Positions 59,712 through 64,000 of a DNA stretch of 64,000 bases are shown here, piece after piece. The first letter of the stretch is position 1; every line of letters begins with the position of its first letter. Made by a program: the position numbers and the translations under genes. Where the stretch lies: positions 619,885-683,884 of the forward strand of contig MNCI01034664.1 in the NCBI GenBank assembly GCA_015680685.1, given 5' to 3'. Under the pieces are notes generated by a model, which was not told where the DNA came from, did no database searches, and saw only the letters and a program-made list of their open reading frames with translations. The DNA is from Gnetum montanum (Eukaryota > Streptophyta > Gnetopsida > Gnetales > Gnetaceae).

Positions 59712-61083
59712 GGCTTGTTAACTATGATCTTCACTAGTGAGGGTGAAGGGAAATTTGGTGGACTGTTGGAAAAACATAGCTATAGTGTTGAGAATGCCTT
59801 AAAATAGGCTATAAATGGTAAAATAGAAGTAAATTCCAGTGAATGGAATTCAAAAAATTTTAAAGAAAATAAAAATGGCAAAAAATGAGGTACTTACTAC
59901 AATTAGTAAGTGAGGGATAAGAGGGGTTTACCCCCTTTACCAAGAATGGAAAGTTGGAAATGTTAGTATCAAGCCTCACCCAAGTTAGCCTCCCAACTTC
60001 CTCTATGTTGGGTATGGCAAGGAGGAAAAGAAGGGGGATGAGATAATCGAAATCTCACACCTTCTAATTCAATGTTGATGAGGGGGGAGGCTGAAAACCA
60101 AAGTGGAAAGTTTGGGTTTTTCTATTAAAAATTGGTTTTAGCAAGATGTTAATTCTCTTAAAAATGGGGGGAAGCTAACTTCTAGAAGTTCGGTAATTTC
60201 TAGAAGGGATGCACCACCCACTTTCAAAACTAAAAGCAAATTGAAATAAAAAGAAAAAGGATGGAAAAGCTTCAACATTGGCCTTGGAAGAAAAAATTCA
60301 CAACGAGTGCTATGAAAAGTTACCACCCAACCATCTGCAACTTCAACGTTGTAGTTTTGGTCACAGGGGGGAAGGTGCAGCATTGATCTTTTAGGAATTT
60401 CGACTACAAAAGTATGGGACAAGGCTTTTAATTTATAATGTTGGTTTTGGAGAAGTTGGTGTTAAGCCTCTCCCACGTTGGGCTTCCCAATTACTTTTAC
60501 ATTAGGTATGGCAGGAGGGAAGAAGGGAGGTGAGATCATCAAAATATCACACCTTCTAACCCAACGTTGACAAGTAAGAAAGGCTGAAAATTCAAAGTGG
60601 AAGGTTGGTATTTCTCCATTAAAATTAGTTTTAGCAAGCTGGCAACTTTCTTAGCTTGGAAAGATGGGGGGAAGCCAACTTCTAGAAGTTAGATGGCTTC
60701 CAAAAGGGTTGAACCACCCACTTTAGAAACTAGAGGAATTGGCTAAAAATTCATAGCAAGTGTTGTGAAATTTGAACACCCAAACCACATATAACTTCCA
60801 CACTAAGGTTTCTACTACAGGGGCATTTTGGCAGCCAAGGGGTATAAAGAAATGCACCAAATAAAATCAATGATGGCTTTAGAAATTCATAGCAACTACT
60901 ATAAAAATTTCAAAGCCCAAACACTTACCACTCCCACATTGAGCTTTGTGAGTAGAGGGGGATGAACTACAGCATTAATTGTGCGGTAAATTTGAAGGTT
61001 TGGCTGCAAAAAATAAGAAAAATCTTGCAAATGATAATGTTGGCAATGGAAAAGAATAGATCTCGTCATAGAACTTAGGAAAA
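59712..61083 (-). repeat. 5' leader of T with about 495-bp tandem repeats
   Basis: The block 59965-60455 is repeated at 60456-60840 and partly at 60880-61060. Landmarks repeat in order: CACACCTTCTAA, GGTTTTAGCAAG, GGGGGGAAGC-AACTTCTAGAA, ACCACCCACTTT, and CACAACGAGTGCTATG or its variants. Units contain TATGTTGGGTATGG-type words like those of the hairpin array. No coding is visible. The block lies between PBS and gag. Confidence 0.7.
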
Positions 61084-61104
61084 GGCCCTCCTTCTAGTTC
61101 CAAG
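61084..61104 (-). other. Primer-binding site of T
   Basis: The minus strand reads CTTGGAACTAGAAGGAGGGCC about 10 bp from the LTR end. It is homologous to the B1 site at 13148-13132 and different from the tRNA-Asp type of A and C. Confidence 0.6.
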
Positions 61105-61113
61105 AAAAACTAT

Positions 61114-61972
61114 TGCAACTACAAACCTCTATCAATGGAAAAATTGAAGATCCTTAGTGCAACAGTTCCTCAACCCATGAATCCCTAAGGCCTCCATGAA
61201 AAAATGGGATTTGGGGTACCCTAGTTGGTTCAGTAGATCAACCAAGGACTTATGAAATGCAAAGCATGATGAAAAAAATGTAAAAATAATAGTAGATTTG
61301 AATGATGCACAGATAACAAACAAATATAATTTTTACACAAAATGCAAAACTTAAAACTTTAATGAGAAAAAATAAAGATAAAGTTAGAGAAATGTGTACA
61401 AATGGCAATTGAATGAGCAACCAAGGGGGGTTCACTAGTGTAGGAGTTCAAAGCCCATTAAAGTTAATGCAATTCACTCCACAATCAAAGTTCTAAGCCA
61501 TTCCTAATGCTTTTGAAACTACCTCAATTGCAACCTTAGATCTACAATGTTGGCTATGGTGGGGATTGAGAAGTGTGAAAAATCTAAGCTACTCAAATGC
61601 TCTATGTTGGAAGTTGGAAATGCTAGGAGTACAGTGTGAAGCTTAAAGATTCACAAATCCCAAAGGTGGTTACAACACCATAAGATTGTAGGGTGTCTAC
61701 ACTAGGATCGAGAGAATACAAGTGTGGAAACTTGTAAAAACTCTCAAGTACTTGAGAATGTCCAAATATAGAACTGTGAATAATTTTGTGTGCAAAAGTG
61801 TGTATATGTCAATGATCTCGAATTGCAAAAGTGTTAAACTACAAAATGTGTCGAACTATGTCAAAATTTTGGAACTTGTAAATGGTGTTGGAGGATGATT
61901 TTTATAGGTTTTGGGCCATGAAAGATACATGATGAAAGTTAGCTATAAGATGTAAATTTTTGTGGTGTTTCA
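61114..61972 (-). mobile_element. 5' LTR of T
   Basis: It starts at 61972 with TGAAACACCAC, as do the other Tat-like LTRs. The inner end near 61114 (TTGCA) is set by distance to the PBS. Similarity to the B1 LTR includes CAACAAGGACTTACCAAATGC at 13275-13295, versus CAACCAAGGACTTATGAAATG here. Compared with T's own 3' LTR it lacks about 680 bp of U3. Confidence 0.75.
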
Positions 61973-64000
61973 ATCCTCATCCTCATGATCATTAGTGGGC
62001 TCTGATAGGAGGAAGCTAAGGCACCAAGACCATGACAGGGAGAAGAGAAGGACTCATGATTACCATGATTATTGCCCAAGGCATTTAGATGAGTAAGATG
62101 AAGATTATGAATGAAGAAGATGCAAGGATATGAGAGAAGATCAAGAACAACATGAGCACCAAAGGGGATATCACTACAATAGAGCCAACAAACCTTATTA
62201 TGATGATGAACCCCTATTGGCTACTCAAAGCATGATCAACATTAGGAAAGTTGTTTATATACTAGCCATGCATGTCAAGGATAGCTGTATCAAATGGCTA
62301 GATATGAATAACATGCCCAAATTTGAGGGTGGTTATAATGATTATCCTCAACACCACCTTCAAGCATTTCACGATGCTTACACCCTACAAAATATTGAAA
62401 ATGACTGGAAAAAATTAAAGTTGTTCCCACATACATTTGTGAAAGAAGTTGAGAGTTGACACAAATCATTTAAATCATAATCAATCAAAAGATGGAGTAC
62501 CATATTAGAGCTCTTTAATAATAAATATCAAACTTATTCATAAGTGTCCAATTTGCAAAAACAAATCCAAGAATGGAAGCAAGGGACCCATGAATCCCAT
62601 GATGCAGCAATGGACAGGTATTATTCACTATTGCATAGATGCCTAGACCATATATTCTCACAACAGGAATAGCTAAGGCACATTGTAGATGCGTTACGGA
62701 ACTAAACCAGAGAGGCCCTTGGGGTTTATGCCCAAGGATGATTGTTAGAGATGTCTTTCCATCATATACAAAGATTGATTGATCAAGTGACAAAGAAGGA
62801 AGAAGAGTTAAGAAAGAGAGAATTAGTGAAAGAATATAATAGAGATCCATCTATCAAGAAAAGAGATGTAAGAGTTTGTGATACCCGAGAGGAAGAAACC
62901 TTGGATTAGGTAATTCAAAGGAAGACTCTACCAATTCAAAAATTTGTAACTAACTTCATAGAAAAGGAAGAGAAAATGTGGGACTCAGTTAATAAAAAAA
63001 TTTACAACAACATTGAAAATTGTGGAAGAAATAATAGAGCAAGCCTTTGGAAATAGCAAGGACAAGAAGAAGAAGAAAGATTTTGGACAAAATGGCAAAG
63101 TAGGTTCAGTGGCTGAGTGTTTAGACATAAGCTCTGAAGATAAGGAAGGATGTGCCTTATGCCAATATGAACATCCCAAAGGATGCTTTCTAATAATGGC
63201 ACACTTACAAGAGATAGGGGCATATGCACTTAATCCCAAATTTTTCAAGAAACAAATGCCCAATCAATTACCTTATTCTCAAGGTAACTACAAGAAAACC
63301 TTCTAACCAACATACTATCCCAGTGGAGCCTACTCACAACCATAGGAGTAGTACCATTAGTAGTGGCAACAACCCCAATCATAAGGCATGCCACCACCAC
63401 ACCAAAAATATCCATATCGGTAGCCAGATCCATATGGATACTATGTGCAACATCCAGTCTCTCTTGAGAATGCTGCAGTTCAGACTCCACAATATTATCC
63501 CACTGAGTACCATAGACCAACACTGCCAAGGATAGATTCAAACTCATACATGCATCCATCCACAATTGGTTCTTCCAATCAACATCAAAATCCTCTCCTA
63601 CCAATGCCACCGCCTGTCATGTAGGGGAACTACCATCACAATTGTAACAAAAAAGTGTAATAAGGGTGGTTAACATGTAGAAGGATGTGATCATATGCAA
63701 ACCAAAAAATCCAAGAAATGACTATTTTCAAACAATTCTCGAGAAGATTCAAAGAATGGGAATCACATTTATTTCCATCTAATCCTCATCCAATCCCCCA
63801 AAGAATAACAAACTTCCCTCTTTGTCAAACACCAATATAACCATTATCATGCTTACTCAAACAATCACCTATTAGATAAAGGTAAGATCCCTTTCACAAA
63901 ACCAAACAAATCCAAGAAATCCCTTAGTTTACCCTGAGGTAGCAAGGTAGAAACCATGCAAAGCTCTACTTGATTCCAAGTCATGAGTAAATTTGATCTC
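61973..64000 (+). pseudogene. Athila-like element D: gag and start of protease
   Basis: Same family as A and C. It starts mid-gag at the T insertion site. Landmarks: KWLDMNNMPKFEGG and LQNIENDWKKLKLFP (62290-62420), NNKYQTYSKVSNLQKQI (62510-62570, reading through one TAA), a KKEEELRKRELVKEYNRDP stretch (62790-62850), and the zinc knuckle CALCQYEHPKGC at 63151-63186 with C-x2-C-x3-H-x3-C spacing. At the window end (63966-64000) the protease loop is reached as CKALLDSKS, one TGA, then VNLI, a degraded DSGS site. Pol and the 3' LTR should continue to the right. The upstream half of gag and the 5' LTR should lie far left of the window, beyond T. Confidence 0.85.

Larger units (their letters stand above)
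14585..61972 (-). mobile_element. Giant Tat/Ogre-like element T, with A and C nested
   Basis: Minus-strand order: 5' LTR 61972-61114; PBS 61104-61084; leader with tandem repeats; gag-protease 59711-56190; spacer with antisense gene X; RT-RNH-aRNH-IN 31884-15780; minisatellite; polypurine tract; 3' LTR 15446-14585, cut by B1. Coding continuity across A was checked: deleting 19059-31827 and one ATCAC copy keeps the pol frame open (PHGDVE). The net size without A and C is about 20.7 kb in this window, in the range known for Ogre elements. The dual RNase H places it in the Tat lineage. Confidence 0.8.

Noticed and set aside
1-64000. tRNA, rRNA or other RNA genes
   Set aside because: I saw no cloverleaf-like or rRNA-like sequence by eye. 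tRNAscan-SE and Infernal would be needed to exclude them.

Overview
The window is repeat-dense plant nuclear DNA with no recognisable host gene. Everything I can identify is an LTR retrotransposon of the Ty3/gypsy superfamily, from two lineages: Athila-like (Gag-PR-RT-RNH-IN, FMDD reverse transcriptase motif, extra ORF after integrase) and Tat/Ogre-like (second archaeal-type RNase H between RNH and IN, giant size). Coding remnants are heavily decayed, and most internal stops I read are TAG, as expected from cytosine methylation at CAG/CTG sites. A large-genome seed plant fits, perhaps a gymnosperm, but the species-level guess is weak.

The layout is a nest of insertions. A decayed Athila-like copy (D, + strand, 61973 to the window end) is the oldest host sequence. 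A giant Tat-like element (T, - strand) is inserted in it, with its 5' LTR at 61114-61972 and its interrupted 3' LTR at 14585-15446. T was then hit by: Athila-like element A (- strand, 19059-31827, perfect 5-bp target duplication ATCAC); Athila-like element C (+ strand, 35807-49704); and a second Tat-like copy, B1 (- strand, from 14584 leftward), inside T's 3' LTR. C itself carries a solo LTR, S (46630-47262, target duplication CCCAG). B1 is cut at about 2559 by the 3' LTR of a third Tat-like element, B0 (+ strand), whose body lies left of the window. Bases 1-94 are an LTR of the S family inserted in B0. Without A and C, T is about 21 kb.

T reads, on the minus strand: 5' LTR, PBS, repeat-rich leader, gag-protease (59711-56190), a spacer of about 10.4 kb, RT-RNH-aRNH-IN (31884-15780, split by A), polypurine tract, 3' LTR. 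B1 repeats the gag-protease and spacer part.

The most interesting object is in that spacer. Both Tat-like copies carry, on the opposite strand to gag-pol, a divergent but alignable gene that looks multi-exonic (49736-55458 in T, 5249-8321 in B1). I call it gene X. It has recognisable splice sites at matching positions, a conserved central domain, an acidic motif and a C-terminal coiled-coil region. It is flanked on both sides by the same short GCTAGTTTAAGG minisatellite and, in T, is preceded by an array of about 15 hairpin units of about 180 bp. Protease-RT spacers that are spliced as introns are known in Ogre elements, and antisense extra ORFs are known in some Tat elements. An intron-containing antisense gene inside such a spacer is what I would follow up.

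A and C share a different extra gene, ORF3, in sense orientation after integrase. It combines a domain like the 'putative plant transposon protein' family with a long coiled coil.
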